From assembly GCF_040544485.1 (NCBI RefSeq), contig NZ_JBDZDV010000003.1:193869-257868 (forward strand): 64,000 nt of DNA, given 5' to 3'. The notes below the pieces were generated by a model. That model was not told where the DNA came from. It did not search any database and was given only the letters and a program-made list of their open reading frames with translations. The stretch comes from Lacicoccus halitifaciens (GTDB taxonomy: Bacteria; Bacillota; Bacilli; Staphylococcales; Salinicoccaceae). Of this stretch, positions 32,604 to 42,131 are shown one piece after another; the first letter of the stretch is position 1, and the number at the start of each line of letters is the position of its first letter. Both the position numbers and the translations under genes were made by a program.

Positions 32604-33867
32604 GCGCTTTCTCCTTTGATATATTTAATCCGTTATAATTTTCTCGTGGTTCAATTATATTATAGATCGTTCCCAGTGCAATGATTTCATTGCACTTATC
32701 GGCGATCACGGGAATTTTTTCCCGCTCCTCCCGCGGGACCTTGTTGTCGATGAAAATTCTGGACAACTTCTTCCGCCCCACCTTCGGCAGCCTGATCACA
32801 TCACCATCCATCCTCGGACGTACGGTGAGCGGCAGCATCTCCCGGGGAAGCTCCACATCTATCCGGTAACCGTTATGATGGTAAGTCCCGTTGGCTGTGA
32901 TCAAAAGATCCTCATCCATTAATCTTACATGTTTTGTGCTCCCATCATCGATGAACAGCCTGCCGTATCTCAATTTGATGGTTTTACCCCCGGCATGGAG
33001 GTCACTCTGGGATGCATCACCCTGACTGACAGCGATGAGCTCTTCGATGAATTTCCGCCCGGCATGGATCCCATGGAGGCTGAGCCACTTCTGAAGGATG
33101 AACACTTTGATGATGTGCGGCTCATTATTCAACGCAGTTCTTTCAAGGTCTTCATCTTTGGTGTGACTTATGAATTCCGATGCCCTGAGCCGTGCAAGTT
33201 TTTTCAGTTCATCCATATCTTCTGCAGCCCGGCCGAGGCTTGTTTCGTGAAGATGCTCATGCGCCCTGATCGCCGGCATGATGTGATGGCGTATATAGTT
33301 CCTCGTATAATCATCTTCTGCATTCGTCTCATCTTCGAAGTAATGGACATGGTGCCTGTTCTGATACTGCTTTATCACTTGCCGGGAGACGGCCAAAAGG
33401 GGCCTTGCGACCGGGAGTCCATCGACGGTGCCTGCTGATTTTATACCGAGCGTATCATTGAGGTGCCTGCCCGTCAGCAGCTGGTGGAGGATGGTTTCAT
33501 GGTGATCATCCAGATGATGGGCCGTCAGAAGGACAGCGGCCCCATGTTTCCCGCACTGTTCTTTAAAAAAACGGTAGCGCAAAGCCCTGGCCTTAGCCTG
33601 GGAAAAATCCCCCGCCATGGAGAGGTGCGCCACTTCCACAGCATGCCCGTTCCGGGAGCCGAGGCGCCTTATGTAGCTTTCTTCATCCGCCGATTCCGGC
33701 CTCACCCCGTGATTGACATGCAGCAGTACAAGCTTCCGGTATGTGTCGTCCCGTTCCGTGAGAATATGGTACAGGACCATGGAATCGATGCCTCCGGAGA
33801 CTGCCAGCGCAATCGTATCGGACGGTGCCCACATCATCTGCATCAATTTATCGATATCTTCGGTCAT
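32587..33867 (-). CDS. tilS: tRNA(Ile)-lysidine synthetase
   Basis: TilS converts C34 of the CAU tRNA-Ile to lysidine, so it reads AUA. The PP-loop AVSGGIDSMVLYHIL is near residue 22, HVNHGVR and TAHHLDDHHET follow, and the C-terminal TilS domain is complete at 426 residues. GGAG six bases upstream supports ATG at MTEDIDKL. Overlaps hpt. Confidence 0.94.
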   Translation of the reverse strand: MTEDIDKLMQMMWAPSDTIALAVSGGIDSMVLYHILTERDDTYRKLVLLHVNHGVRPESADEESYIRRLGSRNGHAVEVAHLSMAGDFSQAKARALRYRFFKEQCGKHGAAVLLTAHHLDDHHETILHQLLTGRHLNDTLGIKSAGTVDGLPVARPLLAVSRQVIKQYQNRHHVHYFEDETNAEDDYTRNYIRHHIMPAIRAHEHLHETSLGRAAEDMDELKKLARLRASEFISHTKDEDLERTALNNEPHIIKVFILQKWLSLHGIHAGRKFIEELIAVSQGDASQSDLHAGGKTIKLRYGRLFIDDGSTKHVRLMDEDLLITANGTYHHNGYRIDVELPREMLPLTVRPRMDGDVIRLPKVGRKKLSRIFIDNKVPREEREKIPVIADKCNEIIALGTIYNIIEPRENYNGLNISKEKAHEPEE

Positions 33868-33899
33868 TTTAATCTCCAACTTATATACAAAAATAAAAT

Positions 33900-33923
33900 A
33901 AGGCGATTACTAGTAATCGCCTT
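33900..33923 (-). terminator. Terminator of yabR
   Basis: AAGGCGATTAC pairs with GTAATCGCCTT around TA; the minus strand continues ATTTTATTTTTG. Confidence 0.85.
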
Positions 33924-33929
33924 GATTTT

Positions 33930-34310
33930 TTATCTGCGACCCCCGCCGCCCCGACGAGATTCTGCTTGTCTCTTGATCGTGGAAAGTCGATCTTCACTGT
34001 CTTTAAGGAAAGAAGAAAGTTTCTCCTCAAAATCTTTTGGTGACGCTTCTTTGCGAGGTCTTGGCTTTGGTTTGTTTTCTTTCGCCTTTTTTATGGAAAG
34101 GCTGATTTTACCGTCATCACCGATGGACAGTACTTTGACCTCCACCTCCTGGCCGACACTCAAATGATCATTGATATCTTCTACATACTGATCGGCCACT
34201 TCACTGATGTGCACCAATCCGTTCTTTCTGTCCGGCAACTCGACGAACGCACCGAAATGTTTGATACCTGTTACTTTCCCTGTGATTTTACTGCCCACTT
34301 CTAATGACAT
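33930..34310 (-). CDS. yabR: S1 RNA-binding domain protein (YabR-like)
   Basis: A 126-residue protein with one S1 domain at residues 1-75 (EVGSKITGKVTGIKHFGAFV then GLVHISEVAD). A basic, disordered tail follows (NKPKPRPRKE) and ends in RRGGGGRR. It is probably ribosome- or RNA-associated; the exact job is not settled. The GGGAGG ribosome site is about 13 bases from the ATG, longer than normal, but no better start is seen. Own terminator; lies between divIC and tilS as in B. subtilis. Confidence 0.88.
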   Translation of the reverse strand: MSLEVGSKITGKVTGIKHFGAFVELPDRKNGLVHISEVADQYVEDINDHLSVGQEVEVKVLSIGDDGKISLSIKKAKENKPKPRPRKEASPKDFEEKLSSFLKDSEDRLSTIKRQAESRRGGGGRR

Positions 34311-34369
34311 GTTTATATGATATCCTCCCAATTACTGTTATCTCTATATATGATACTATAAAAATGAAA

Positions 34370-34397
34370 AATAATCATTACATATGTAATGATTATT
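34370..34397 (-). terminator. Terminator of divIC
   Basis: A perfect 28-bp palindrome (arms AATAATCATTACAT) overlapping the divIC stop, followed on the minus strand by TTTCATTTTTA. Confidence 0.82.
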
Positions 34398-34815
34398 CTC
34401 CGTTTCCATCTTCGGTTGTAACACTTTCGTCATCATTGCCTTCCGAGAGGTTGAAAATGATTTCCCCTTCCTCGGACAGGAAGAATTCGCTGCGCGCAAT
34501 GCGCATGATGTAATTATCATCGTTCAACTGCTTGATCTGCTGTTCCAGATCCCGGGCTTCCGTGATTTTATTCTCCAGGATCTCTTCGTTCGAGACCACT
34601 TCTTCTTTTAAAAGTGAATTTTGATTGTGTTGATGCAGGGCCATGACCAGAAGGATGCCTGCGACGACCAGCATGAGACTGCTGACCAGCACTGTCCTTC
34701 TCCTGCTGACACGCTGCTCACCCGTCAGCACTTTTTTCTCGGATTCCTTTTTCCGGGTGTAGTTGTTGAGTAATTTCACAACTTTATTGTTCACAGCACC
34801 ACGTCCATTCCTCAT
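34393..34815 (-). CDS. divIC: Cell division protein DivIC
   Basis: DivIC is a bitopic septal protein that acts with FtsL and DivIB. The roughly 140-residue product has a basic cytoplasmic N-terminus, one membrane segment (about 42-62, TVLVSSLMLVVAGILLVMAL), an extracellular coiled coil (EILENKITEARDLEQQIKQL) and an acidic tail. Two adjacent ATGs are possible. It follows rqcP by about 40 bases. Confidence 0.92.
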   Translation of the reverse strand: MRNGRGAVNNKVVKLLNNYTRKKESEKKVLTGEQRVSRRRTVLVSSLMLVVAGILLVMALHQHNQNSLLKEEVVSNEEILENKITEARDLEQQIKQLNDDNYIMRIARSEFFLSEEGEIIFNLSEGNDDESVTTEDGNGE

Positions 34816-34858
34816 CATCAGCTCTCACTTTTAAAATACACTATTTTCAGATTAAATT

Positions 34859-35152
34859 CTACAGAAACTCATTGATTTCCTCGTCTTTTTCTTCTTTTTC
34901 AATTCTTTCCTCGCTGATGATCTTATACATTCTTTCCGCTTCTTCTTTTCTTGCATGGGATTCGAGCATCAGCACTTCAAGCGTCACGATTTTATTGCCG
35001 AACCTGATCTCGACGATATCGCCGACATTCAGGACCGTACCCGCCTTGGCCGTATGTCCGTTGATCTTCACGCGGCCTTCGTCGCTCACTTCTTTTGCGA
35101 GTGTCCGCCTCTTGATGACGCGTGACACCTTAAGAAATTTATCCAGTCTCAT
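34859..35152 (-). CDS. rqcP: Ribosome quality control protein RqcP (S4 domain)
   Basis: A 97-residue S4 protein (YabO) that helps RqcH add alanine tails to stalled chains on the 50S subunit. MRLDKFLKVSRVIKRRTLAKE is the S4 signature, followed by GRVKINGHTAKAGT. AGGAGG precedes the ATG, which lies inside the end of mazG. Confidence 0.94.
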   Translation of the reverse strand: MRLDKFLKVSRVIKRRTLAKEVSDEGRVKINGHTAKAGTVLNVGDIVEIRFGNKIVTLEVLMLESHARKEEAERMYKIISEERIEKEEKDEEINEFL

Positions 35153-36320
35153 TCGTATCCTCCTTTTCCTCCACCTGTTCGGACAAAGTCTTCTGATGAT
35201 GGATCGTCTCTTTCATCCACCCGAGAACCTTCTCCCCGTATTCTTTTTCATATTTGATCTTGTCTTTCTTGCCTTCGGCCTTCTTGGCTTTCTGCCAGAC
35301 TTCGTTCAAGTCCTCCATATCCTCAACGACCGCATCCGAGAAGACGTGCGGATGGCGCCTGATGACCTTTTCGGTCATTCCGCCGAGGACATCCATGAAA
35401 TCGAAGTGCCCCCTCTTGCTGCCGATGGCGGAATGCAGCGCAACCTGGAGCAGTATGTCCCCGAGTTCTTCGACGATGGCATCATCGTCCCCCTGCTCGA
35501 TCGCCTCGATCACTTCATATGCCTCTTCCAGCAGGTATTTTTGAAGCGATTCATGCGTCTGCTTCTTATCCCACGGGCAGCCGTCCTCACCGACAAGCGT
35601 ATCAAAGATATTCATCATATGGTGGACCGACTTCACATCCTGCGCCTCGAGCGATGATGCAGGGATGAAGAGCGCCATCAGGTTGCTCGCAACGTGGAGA
35701 TGATCGGTTTCATGGAGCGGCACCTCGTACACCATCTCATCACTGCCGCCTGCAGCGGTGATGATTTTGACATCCATCTCCGCCGGGTAGTAATCGAGCA
35801 GCGTCAGTTTGACATCACTCAGGCTGAACTGGTCATACACCTGCGTGATGATCGTATGCTTCCTGTGCGAAAGGTCCCGGAGTTCAAGCGTCGTCGCATC
35901 GAGCAGCTGGAAGCCGTCATTGACGGGCACCCCCGCTGCGGTGACGACCGCATCTATGAAACTGCCGCCGCCCTTGATGTCGACGCGGAAACCTTCCTCC
36001 GCTGCGCGTGCCAGCAGGAGCTCCGTCGTCGTTTCATAAAATAAAGGATGCCCCGGCACGGCATAATCCACATCCGATGATTCTACCGCCCGGATGAGGC
36101 GGCTGCAGATTTCTTCATATGTCTCCTCGAAAGTGCCGCTGCTTTCGTAAATGTCATCGAATGATTGCCATTTGAGCCCTTCTTCCTTCAATACTGCGGT
36201 GACCGGATGGTCCTCCGTCCGCAGATAAAGATTACGGGAAGACTTGATCTCCCTCCATATGCCGAGCGGCATGCTGTCGATGTCCGAACTGCCGAGTCCG
36301 ATGATATTGATTGTATTCAT
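35139..36320 (-). CDS. mazG: MazG-type NTP pyrophosphohydrolase with N-terminal methylase-like domain (YabN)
   Basis: A two-domain YabN protein of about 393 residues. The first half is an SAM-dependent tetrapyrrole methylase-like fold (NTINIIGLGSSDIDSM). The second half is a MazG domain with FDTLVGEDGCPWDKKQTHES and the metal-binding EEAYEVIEAIEQ and EELGDILLQ. It probably removes damaged or non-canonical NTPs. The start overlaps the mfd stop. Confidence 0.93.
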   Translation of the reverse strand: MNTINIIGLGSSDIDSMPLGIWREIKSSRNLYLRTEDHPVTAVLKEEGLKWQSFDDIYESSGTFEETYEEICSRLIRAVESSDVDYAVPGHPLFYETTTELLLARAAEEGFRVDIKGGGSFIDAVVTAAGVPVNDGFQLLDATTLELRDLSHRKHTIITQVYDQFSLSDVKLTLLDYYPAEMDVKIITAAGGSDEMVYEVPLHETDHLHVASNLMALFIPASSLEAQDVKSVHHMMNIFDTLVGEDGCPWDKKQTHESLQKYLLEEAYEVIEAIEQGDDDAIVEELGDILLQVALHSAIGSKRGHFDFMDVLGGMTEKVIRRHPHVFSDAVVEDMEDLNEVWQKAKKAEGKKDKIKYEKEYGEKVLGWMKETIHHQKTLSEQVEEKEDTNETG

Positions 36321-39300
36321 CATGCAACCTCCATCCTGCTGTCCTGTATATCTTCCATGATATTGACAAGCTTTTTGATATCTTTCGTTGCGACCGTAAT
36401 CTTGAGTTCGCCGTCCTGGACCCCGACCTGGATGATGCGTCCGTAGTCCCTTGTATCCATGAACAATTTCTCCCCGTCGATTTGTGAAGTCGCCTGCCTG
36501 GAGACGTGGAGATGGATCCTGCCGCCGTCTTCCTTGACCTGGTAGATGCCGTACATCAGGGCATAGACTTTCACACGCACAAGCTGCAGCAGATTGTCGA
36601 CTTCTTCCGGGAATGTGCCGAACCTGTCGATCAGCTCGTCTTCAATGTCCATGACCGCATCGATCGAACTTGCCGCCCGGAGGCGTTTATAAATATCGAT
36701 CTTCGACTGTTCATGGGTGATGTAGGTGCCCGGTATATAGGCATCGAGCGTGATGTCGATCGGAATGTTGAGCGGTTTCTCCTCTTCTTCGATACCCCGC
36801 TTCTCCCTGACGGCGGATTCAAGCATTTCGGAGTACAGTTCATATCCGACGGAGTCGATGAAGCCCGACTGGTGTTTGCCGAGCAGGTTCCCCGCACCGC
36901 GGATGTTGAGGTCCCGCATCGCAATCTTGAACCCGCTGCCGAGCTCGGTGTATTCCTTGATGGCTTCAAGCCGTTTTTCCGCCACTTCGGTGAGCACTTT
37001 ATTCGGCTGATGGAAGAGGTAGGCGTAACTGATCCGGTTGCTCCGCCCGACCCGGCCCCGCAGCTGGTAGAGCTGGCTGAGGCCGAAGCGGTCGGCATCC
37101 TCGATGATCAGCGTATTCGCATTCGGCACGTCCACGCCCGTCTCTATGATCGTCGTCGTGACAAGGACGTCGAACTCATGATTGACGAAGTCGAGCATCG
37201 TCTCCTCGATCTCTTTTTCGGTCATCTTCGCGTGCATGACGCCGACGTTCGCATCGGGGACAAGGGATTCCACATGGGCCTTCTTCTGATAGATCGTATC
37301 CACACGGTTATGGAGGTAGAACACCTGCCCGTCCCGTGCAAGCTCCCTTTCGATCGCCTCACGGACGAAGTTGCCGTTGTATTCAAGCACGTAAGTCTGT
37401 ACAGGGAAGCGGTTCTCAGGCGGCGTCTCGATCACCGACAAGTCCCTCACCCCGGATAAGCTCATGTGCAGTGTCCGCGGGATCGGCGTTGCAGTGAGCG
37501 TCAGCACATCCACATTCGTCTTCAGCTGTTTGATGCGCTCCTTGTGCCGCACCCCGAAACGCTGCTCCTCATCGACGATCAGGAGGCCGAGGTCCTTGAA
37601 TTCGACATCCTTGCCCAGAATCTTATGGGTGCCGACGACGATGTCGATCGTCCCTTCCTTCAGGCCTTCCCGCGTCTTCTTGTTCTGTGCGGCGGTCCGG
37701 AAGCGGCTCATCATCGCCACATTCACCGGATAGTCCTCGATCCTCTCGATCAGGCTTTCGAAGTGCTGGGCTGCAAGTATGGTCGTCGGCACGAGGAATG
37801 CCACCTGCTTGCCGTCCTGGACGGCCTTGAAGGCTGCACGGATGGCGACTTCGGTCTTGCCGTAGCCCACATCGCCGCAGAGCAGGCGGTCCATCGGCTT
37901 GATGTCTTCCATATCATTTTTGATTTCGTTCACCGAAGCTATCTGGTCGGGGGTCGGTTCATAAGGGAAACGCTCCTCGAACGCCTGCTGCATGTCGGTG
38001 TCCGGCGAAAACTTGTAGCCCCTCGCCTCTGCACGCTCCTGGTACAGCTTCATGAGCTCGTCGGCGATCTCATTGACGCTCGCTTCGACTTTGGCCTTCG
38101 TCTTCTTCCACTCCGTGCCGCCGAGCTTGTGCATCTTCGGTGCATTGTCCTCATTCGATACATATTTCTGGACGAGGTCCATCTGATCCACAGGGATGTA
38201 CAGCTGATCCGTCCCTTTGTACTGCAGCTTCATGTAGTCGTTGTGGATGCCGCCGACTTCCATCGTCTCTATGCCGAGGTAGCGCCCGACGCCGTGGTGC
38301 ACATGGACGACGTAATCCCCGACATTCAAGTCCTGATAGGACTTGATCTTCTCGGCATTGGTGAGCTTCTGGCGCCGCTTCTTCTTTTTGATGGTTTTAT
38401 TGTAAAGTTCCTTTGAAGTCAGCACCGCCACCTGCATGAAGGGCAGAATAAAGCCCTTCGGCATCTCACCGAGGGTGAGGACGATGCCCGAGTCGACCGG
38501 TATTTCATGAATGTAGCTTGTGATCTTCAAATCATCGAGCAGCTGCTTGGTCTTCAAAAGCTCCTCTTCATTCCTCAGGATGATGTTGACCAAATAGTCG
38601 TCCTGCAGCATCCTGTTAAGGTTCGATGCAAGGATATCATACTGTCCGTAGTAGATTTCAGTCGGGCGCACCGATATTTTGACGATCTTCCCGATTTCAA
38701 CCGGCATGCTCTTTGTGAAGAGCGTGAAATATGTGCTGCCTTTCATCGACAGCAGCCGGTCAAGCTGCCCTTCGAGGTAGTTGCCACCGCCTTTGAACAC
38801 TTTGCCGGCTTCAACCATCGAACTGTAGAATTCACTGACCGCTGAAAGCTCCGCTTCATATGCCGATGTGATGTTCGTCACTTCGTCCACCATCACATGG
38901 TGATCCTCACCGATATAGTCGATGATCGAGTTCCCGGATTCATGCAGGAGATGCGCATACCGCGCGAGATGTTCGAAAGCTAGGTCCGGGTGCGTCACTT
39001 CTTCGAAGTGCTCCGTCAAAGCTTCCTTTCCCGCCTCATCCAGATGATCCGCATCCTGTTCATACAATTCGCGGATTTTGGCAAGGAGCCGCTCCCGATC
39101 ATCGGCATCGAGGACATATTCAGCATACGGCTCCAGCGTGAAGGCATCGATGTTTTTAATCGAACGCTGCGTCTCCGGATCGATGATGCGCAGAGAATCG
39201 ACTTCATCACCGAAAAGCTCCATGCGGTACAGCGATTCCGGCGTGAATATGTCGATGATGTCCCCGCGGACCGCGAACTCCCCGGCATTCTGTGCTTTCG

Positions 39301-39790
39301 ATAAGCGTTTATAGCCGATGCTGACCAGATATTCCAACAACTCTTCGTAATCCACGATATCCGCATTTTTGAAAGTCCTTTGATGCGTCAGAAGCTTCTC
39401 CTTCGGCATGAGCGGTTTCATCAGCGCATGCACCGGCACGAGAAACAGCCCCGGCACATTATGTGCCAGAGCATAGCCTGCAGCCATCCTTGACTTGATG
39501 AATTCAGGGCTCTGTTTCGAATGGTTTTCTATCATGATATCGCCGACCGGGAATGTGTATACATTGTCCTCCATCAGGTCCATCAGCACTGCCGCCAGCT
39601 TTTCCATCTGGTGGTTGTTCTGGACGAAAATGACGTACGGCCTTTTGTTCATCTCGTAAAGCTGATACAGCAGCGTGGCCTTGAAATCTTCGTTCACGCC
39701 GGTGACAAGCAGGTTCTCTTTTTTGTCGTGTTTTGCGACCTCGAGGAACCTTTCATCATTACGTATGCGCTTTAAAATTTTCTTATCCAT
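36320..39790 (-). CDS. mfd: Transcription-repair coupling factor
   Basis: Mfd removes RNA polymerase stalled at DNA lesions and recruits UvrA. The roughly 1156-residue protein has a UvrB-like N-terminal module, a CarD-like RNA polymerase-binding domain (GDYVVHVHHGVGRYLGIETM), the helicase core with GDVGYGKTEVAIRAAFK and DEEQRFG, and a C-terminal TRCF domain. ATG at MDKKIL, inside the end of pth, is the likely start. Confidence 0.97.
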   Translation of the reverse strand: MDKKILKRIRNDERFLEVAKHDKKENLLVTGVNEDFKATLLYQLYEMNKRPYVIFVQNNHQMEKLAAVLMDLMEDNVYTFPVGDIMIENHSKQSPEFIKSRMAAGYALAHNVPGLFLVPVHALMKPLMPKEKLLTHQRTFKNADIVDYEELLEYLVSIGYKRLSKAQNAGEFAVRGDIIDIFTPESLYRMELFGDEVDSLRIIDPETQRSIKNIDAFTLEPYAEYVLDADDRERLLAKIRELYEQDADHLDEAGKEALTEHFEEVTHPDLAFEHLARYAHLLHESGNSIIDYIGEDHHVMVDEVTNITSAYEAELSAVSEFYSSMVEAGKVFKGGGNYLEGQLDRLLSMKGSTYFTLFTKSMPVEIGKIVKISVRPTEIYYGQYDILASNLNRMLQDDYLVNIILRNEEELLKTKQLLDDLKITSYIHEIPVDSGIVLTLGEMPKGFILPFMQVAVLTSKELYNKTIKKKKRRQKLTNAEKIKSYQDLNVGDYVVHVHHGVGRYLGIETMEVGGIHNDYMKLQYKGTDQLYIPVDQMDLVQKYVSNEDNAPKMHKLGGTEWKKTKAKVEASVNEIADELMKLYQERAEARGYKFSPDTDMQQAFEERFPYEPTPDQIASVNEIKNDMEDIKPMDRLLCGDVGYGKTEVAIRAAFKAVQDGKQVAFLVPTTILAAQHFESLIERIEDYPVNVAMMSRFRTAAQNKKTREGLKEGTIDIVVGTHKILGKDVEFKDLGLLIVDEEQRFGVRHKERIKQLKTNVDVLTLTATPIPRTLHMSLSGVRDLSVIETPPENRFPVQTYVLEYNGNFVREAIERELARDGQVFYLHNRVDTIYQKKAHVESLVPDANVGVMHAKMTEKEIEETMLDFVNHEFDVLVTTTIIETGVDVPNANTLIIEDADRFGLSQLYQLRGRVGRSNRISYAYLFHQPNKVLTEVAEKRLEAIKEYTELGSGFKIAMRDLNIRGAGNLLGKHQSGFIDSVGYELYSEMLESAVREKRGIEEEEKPLNIPIDITLDAYIPGTYITHEQSKIDIYKRLRAASSIDAVMDIEDELIDRFGTFPEEVDNLLQLVRVKVYALMYGIYQVKEDGGRIHLHVSRQATSQIDGEKLFMDTRDYGRIIQVGVQDGELKITVATKDIKKLVNIMEDIQDSRMEVA

Positions 39791-40355
39791 CGACATCACC
39801 GTTGAATTCCGTCATGACTTCCTCGAAAGGTTCGGTGATGAACTTGATGGTTGCCTCACTCGCCCTGTCAACGACTTTTCCGAGGATGGGCTGTTCCGCC
39901 TTCGAAAATTTGCTGAGCACATACTTCACGACCGTCGTGCCTTCAGGCGGACGGTCGATCCCTATGCGGACACGCTTGTACTTTTCGGTGGCGAGATGCT
40001 GGTTCAGTGATTTCATCCCGTTATGCCCGCCGCCGGTTCCTTTCTGCCGCAGCCGCAGTCTGCCGAGCGGCAGGTCCAGGTCATCGTAGAGCACAATGAC
40101 TTTTTCCATTTCTATATTGTAATAGTCCAGCAGCGGACGGACGCCCTCGCCTGACAGGTTCATAAAAGTCTGGGGTTTGACCAGCATGACCTTATGACCG
40201 TCATGGACACCGATGCCGTAATCACATTTGAATTTATGGTCGGTGACTTCGATATTCAGATCCGAAGCAATTTTATCGACCACCATGAAACCAATGTTAT
40301 GACGCGTCATTTCATATTTCTTCCCTGGATTTCCAAGCCCAATTATACATCTCAT
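39783..40355 (-). CDS. pth: Peptidyl-tRNA hydrolase
   Basis: Pth frees tRNA from dropped-off peptidyl-tRNA. The 190-residue protein starts MRCIIGLGNPGKKYEMTRHN, with the catalytic His in TRHN. KPQTFMNLSGEGV and GGGHNGMKSL also match. Overlaps mfd slightly and follows ctc. Confidence 0.96.
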   Translation of the reverse strand: MRCIIGLGNPGKKYEMTRHNIGFMVVDKIASDLNIEVTDHKFKCDYGIGVHDGHKVMLVKPQTFMNLSGEGVRPLLDYYNIEMEKVIVLYDDLDLPLGRLRLRQKGTGGGHNGMKSLNQHLATEKYKRVRIGIDRPPEGTTVVKYVLSKFSKAEQPILGKVVDRASEATIKFITEPFEEVMTEFNGDVDG

Positions 40356-40376
40356 CTCATCACCTCATGCAACGTT

Positions 40377-40403
40377 AAAAAAGGCGATGGTCGCCCACCG
40401 CCT
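40377..40403 (-). terminator. Terminator of ctc
   Basis: On the minus strand AGGCGGTG and CATCGCCT pair with one G-T, then TTTTTT. Confidence 0.82.
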
Positions 40404-40416
40404 GTCATTTGATGTA

Positions 40417-41046
40417 TTACTCCTGTGAAGATTCTTCTTCAGTTTCTTCTGCTGATTCCTCTGCAGATTCCTCTGACTCTTCGTCGTCAAGCTCTTCCTC
40501 TTTTTGTGGAGGTACAACTGTCACGAGTGCTTCATCATCTTCGTTTTCGATTGTGAAGTTGCCTGTCGTTCTGATGTCGGAGACATAAAGTGTATCGCCG
40601 ATTCCAAGGTCGCTGACATCCACTACCAGTGTTTCCGGAATGTTGTCCGGTGTCGCCGTAACTTCAACTTCGAAGATCGGCTGTTCCACGATGCCGCCTT
40701 CGTTAACGCCCACCGCTTCACCTGTGATTTCGATTGTAACATCAACAGTAACTTCCGTTTTCATGTTGATTGCCACAAAGTCGATGTGAGTGATCTGGTT
40801 TTTAAGTGAATCGAACTGATAGTCATAGACCATCACTTTCGTCGTTTCACCGTTCAGGTCCAGATCGATTACACCGTTACGGCCCACTTCACGGATGACT
40901 TTGATGAATTCAACTTCATCAACCGAAACTGAAGTGTTTTCAACTTGGTATCCGTATACTACTGCCGGTACTTGACCGCTGTTGCGCAGTTGTTTAACGG
41001 ATGAACGGGTTTTTGCTTCTCTATTTGCCGAGGCTAATTTTGCCAT
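40417..41046 (-). CDS. ctc: 50S ribosomal protein L25/general stress protein Ctc
   Basis: A 209-residue long-form L25 that binds 5S rRNA. Residues 1-95 form the L25 domain (AKLASANREAKTRSSVKQLR) and a C-terminal TL5-like beta domain follows. The last 40 residues are almost pure Glu/Ser/Asp (EELDDEESEESAEESAEE), a trait of salt-tolerant lineages. In B. subtilis ctc is sigma-B controlled; no clear sigma-B promoter is seen here. Start ATG lies behind AGGTGG. Confidence 0.93.
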   Translation of the reverse strand: MAKLASANREAKTRSSVKQLRNSGQVPAVVYGYQVENTSVSVDEVEFIKVIREVGRNGVIDLDLNGETTKVMVYDYQFDSLKNQITHIDFVAINMKTEVTVDVTIEITGEAVGVNEGGIVEQPIFEVEVTATPDNIPETLVVDVSDLGIGDTLYVSDIRTTGNFTIENEDDEALVTVVPPQKEEELDDEESEESAEESAEETEEESSQE

Positions 41047-41150
41047 GATAATAATTCCACCTTTCATATAACAGACAATGTATTATGTCCAATTTAACAC
41101 ATAGCACAAACAATAATAACATATTACCCGCCTGTTTGTAAAAAAAACTT

Positions 41151-42119
41151 TTAATTATCGAATAAAGTGCTGACGGATTCCTCTTTATACACTCTGACGA
41201 TCGCCTGGGCAATCAGCGCCCCCACCGAAAGTTCAGTGATTTTGTCTATCTTCTTCTCCTCGGCAAGCTGTATGGAATTGGTCACCACGAGTTCTTTTAT
41301 AATGGAGCTTTCAATTCTTTCGATGGCCGGACCGGAGAGGACAGGATGTGTACAGCATGCATAAACCTCTTTTGCACCTTTGTCCACGAGGGCCTGTGCA
41401 GCAAGCTTGATCGTTCCGCCGGTATCTATGATGTCATCGATGATGATTGCCGTCTTGCCTTCGATATCACCGACGATGTTCATCACTTCGGCGACATTCG
41501 GCCTCGGCCGGCGCTTATCAATGATGGCAATCGGAGTTTTCAGACGGTCCGCCATTTTACGGGCGCGGGTGACGCCGCCATGGTCCGGGGACACGACAAC
41601 CACATCATCAAAATTCAGGTCTTCCTTTTCCGAGAAATAATCGCTCAACAGCGGCACACCCATCAGATGGTCGATCGGGATGTCGAAGAAGCCCTGGATT
41701 TGCGGCGCATGAAGATCCAGTGAAATGACCCTGTCGGCACCTGCAGTCTCCAGTAAGTTCGCAACGAGTTTAGCCGTTATCGGTTCACGGGAGCGGCTTT
41801 TACGGTCCTGCCTCGCATAACCGTAATAAGGCATCACCAGATTGATCGTCTTGGCTGATGCACGCTTTAATGCATCCACCATGATCAAAAGCTCCATAAG
41901 ATGTTCATTTACAGGCTGGGAAGTCGACTGGATGACGAATGTATCACAGCCGCGCACACTTTCTTCGATGCTGATTGAAACTTCCTCATCCGAGAAGTGG
42001 TTGACTTCGCAGGCTCCGAGCGGAATGCCGATATGGCGCGAAATTTCTTCTGCGAGCGGTTCGTTGCTGTTTAGTGAAAAGAGCCTTAATTTGGAATTGG
42101 TTACGTTTGTAGATGACAT
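41151..42119 (-). CDS. prs: Ribose-phosphate pyrophosphokinase
   Basis: Prs makes PRPP from ribose 5-phosphate and ATP. The 322-residue protein has DRKSRSREPITAKLVANLL and the PRPP-binding IIDDIIDTGGTI. PRPP feeds the nearby purR and hpt functions. It starts 12 bases past glmU and is probably co-transcribed. Confidence 0.97.
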   Translation of the reverse strand: MSSTNVTNSKLRLFSLNSNEPLAEEISRHIGIPLGACEVNHFSDEEVSISIEESVRGCDTFVIQSTSQPVNEHLMELLIMVDALKRASAKTINLVMPYYGYARQDRKSRSREPITAKLVANLLETAGADRVISLDLHAPQIQGFFDIPIDHLMGVPLLSDYFSEKEDLNFDDVVVVSPDHGGVTRARKMADRLKTPIAIIDKRRPRPNVAEVMNIVGDIEGKTAIIIDDIIDTGGTIKLAAQALVDKGAKEVYACCTHPVLSGPAIERIESSIIKELVVTNSIQLAEEKKIDKITELSVGALIAQAIVRVYKEESVSTLFDN

Positions 42120-42131
42120 GATTTGCCTCCA